Below, piece after piece: positions 5,798 to 6,749 of a stretch of 6,749 bases of DNA; position 1 is the stretch's first letter, and each line of letters opens with the position of its first letter. Source of the DNA: Pseudomonadota bacterium (lineage in GTDB: Bacteria; Pseudomonadota; Gammaproteobacteria; Steroidobacterales; Steroidobacteraceae); assembly GCA_021779875.1 (NCBI GenBank), contig JAJXZV010000324.1:1-6749 (forward strand), in the 5' to 3' direction. The translations under genes and the position numbers were made by a program. Under the pieces are notes generated by a model, which was not told the origin of the DNA, searched no databases, and saw nothing but the letters and a program-made list of their open reading frames with translations.

Positions 5798-6749
5798 ACG
5801 CGGCGCCGCGCGCCGCACGCCGCCCGTGCATCGCCTCGGCCAGCGCAGCCGCGTACAGATCCAGGTCGCCGGCCGTCTTGGTCTCGGTCGCGCACACCAG
5901 CAGCGCGTGGCCGAGTTCCGGATACGGCGCCGAGAGGTCGAGCCCGCCGGCGATGCCGCGCGCGGCGAGCGCCGCGAGCACCGGCGCCACGGGTCGATCG
6001 AGCAGCAGCACCGCCTCGTGGAAGCGCGGCGCCGAGAAGGCCTGGGTGACGCCTGCGATCCGCGTCAGGGCCCGCGCGAGCTCGGCGGTGCGCTGGGCGC
6101 TCGCGACGGCCACGCGTTCCAGGCCGGCCGCGCCGAGCAGCGACAGGTAGACGGTGGCCGCCGTCACCGCCAGCCCCTGGTTGGTGCAGATGTTGGAGGT
6201 CGCCTTGCTGCGGCGGATGTGCTGCTCGCGCGCCTGCAGCGTCAGCGCGAAGCCCGGCCGACCGCTCTCATCCAGGGTGCGCCCGACGATGCGGCCCGGC
6301 ATCTGGCGCACGTGCGCCATGCGCGTCGCCATGAATCCGAAGTAGGGCCCGCCGCCGGCCAGCGGCACGCCGAGCGGCTGCCCCTCGCCGCACACGATGT
6401 CCGCGCCGCGTCCCGGGCTGGCGTCGCGGCCCCACTCTCCCGGAGGCTTCAACAGCGCGAGCGAGGTGGGGTTGACGACGGCGATGACCAGGCACCGGCG
6501 CCGGTGCGCCCAATCGGTCAGCTCGTCGACCTCCTCCAGGTTGCCGAAGAAATTCGGCTGTTGGATCACCAGCGCGGCGTGCTCCTCGCCGGCGTGCGCC
6601 TCCAGGGCGGCAAGCGGCGTGCACCCCTGCGTCCGATCGAAGGGCACCGGATCGAAGACCAGGTCCTGGTTGCCGGCGATGGCCCGCGCCACCGAGCGGT
6701 AGGTCGGATTCACCGCGATCGGCATCAATATGCGGCGCGACGAAACGGC
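5796..6749 (-). CDS. gcvPA: Glycine dehydrogenase (decarboxylating) subunit 1, GcvPA, C-terminal part
   Basis: The non-PLP-lysine subunit of the heterotetrameric glycine cleavage P-protein, partner of GcvPB. The window holds 317 codons up to the TGA; full-length GcvPA is about 450 residues, so some 130-140 N-terminal residues lie beyond the right edge. The frame is open to the last base. Reading from the edge, [20 protein letters not shown] corresponds to the family's segment around HPEYR, so apparent starts such as the TTG at 6728 or the ATG at 6725 are internal codons. Conserved blocks, counted from the edge: [15 protein letters not shown] (63-77), [20 protein letters not shown] (120-139), [10 protein letters not shown] (149-158), [20 protein letters not shown] (171-190). 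The C-terminus ends in a basic Ala/Arg-rich tail (GRRAARGAA). With gcvPB it is the downstream part of a gcv operon; gcvT and gcvH are commonly found upstream but cannot be seen here. Confidence 0.96.
   Translation of the reverse strand, partial: AVSSRRILMPIAVNPTYRSVARAIAGNQDLVFDPVPFDRTQGCTPLAALEAHAGEEHAALVIQQPNFFGNLEEVDELTDWAHRRRCLVIAVVNPTSLALLKPPGEWGRDASPGRGADIVCGEGQPLGVPLAGGGPYFGFMATRMAHVRQMPGRIVGRTLDESGRPGFALTLQAREQHIRRSKATSNICTNQGLAVTAATVYLSLLGAAGLERVAVASAQRTAELARALTRIAGVTQAFSAPRFHEAVLLLDRPVAPVLAALAARGIAGGLDLSAPYPELGHALLVCATETKTAGDLDLYAAALAEAMHGRRAARGAA

Noticed and set aside
5785..5895. N-terminal extension of gcvPB to a start at 5895
   Set aside because: It would overlap the conserved C-terminal coding region of gcvPA by about 100 bases and adds sequence unlike other GcvPB proteins; the ATG at 5784 has a ribosome binding site and the expected N-terminus.
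4390..6150. A 586-codon open frame on the plus strand opposite gcvPB and part of gcvPA
   Set aside because: It is in codon register with gcvPB and open for the same reason of codon bias. Its product has no family features, and both opposing genes are highly conserved enzymes.
6725..6728. TTG or ATG near the right edge as the true start of gcvPA
   Set aside because: The frame stays open to the window edge and the residues upstream match the interior of GcvPA; the remaining protein would also lack about 140 residues of the conserved N-terminal region.

Overview
The window reads as a high-GC proteobacterial chromosome segment (clearly GC-rich by eye, strong G/C preference at third codon positions). 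A gammaproteobacterium is my best guess, from the split two-subunit glycine decarboxylase P-protein followed by housekeeping genes, but no marker here fixes the taxon. All five supported genes lie on the minus strand and are read from right to left. Coding density is very high and no stretch over about 110 bases lacks a gene. I see no mobile element, CRISPR array, tRNA or rRNA.

Layout in order of transcription: (1) 6749-5796, the C-terminal 317 residues of GcvPA, glycine dehydrogenase (decarboxylating) subunit 1, whose N-terminus lies beyond the right edge; (2) 5784-4309, complete GcvPB, subunit 2, which carries the PLP-binding lysine. The ribosome binding site of gcvPB overlaps the gcvPA stop codon, so the two are probably translationally coupled. 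(3) A 109-base gap with overlapping GC-rich stem-loops and a clear ribosome binding site. (4) 4199-1332, a 955-residue exported serine protease built as a tandem duplication of an HtrA-like unit (protease-PDZ-PDZ, then pseudo-protease-PDZ-PDZ). This is the architecture of the yeast Nma111/Ynm3 family. The first half has an intact His-Asp-Ser triad and the second half has lost all three residues. (5) A 103-base gap with a candidate extended -10 promoter close to the next start. (6) 1228-242, a two-domain Sua5-type threonylcarbamoyl-AMP synthase, needed for the t6A tRNA modification, beginning at GTG. (7) 229-1, the N-terminal 76 residues of a fold-type III PLP-dependent amino-acid decarboxylase, cut by the left edge, 12 bases after the sua5 stop.

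The two gcvP genes form one enzyme of the glycine cleavage system, in which glycine is decarboxylated and its aminomethyl group is loaded on the lipoyl H-protein. The protease, the tRNA-modification enzyme and the decarboxylase have no evident biochemical link to it or to each other, so the cluster looks like co-directional packing of housekeeping genes rather than a dedicated system. The most notable item is the bacterial Nma111-type double protease with its decayed but retained second catalytic domain. I found no convincing evidence of a previously undescribed system.
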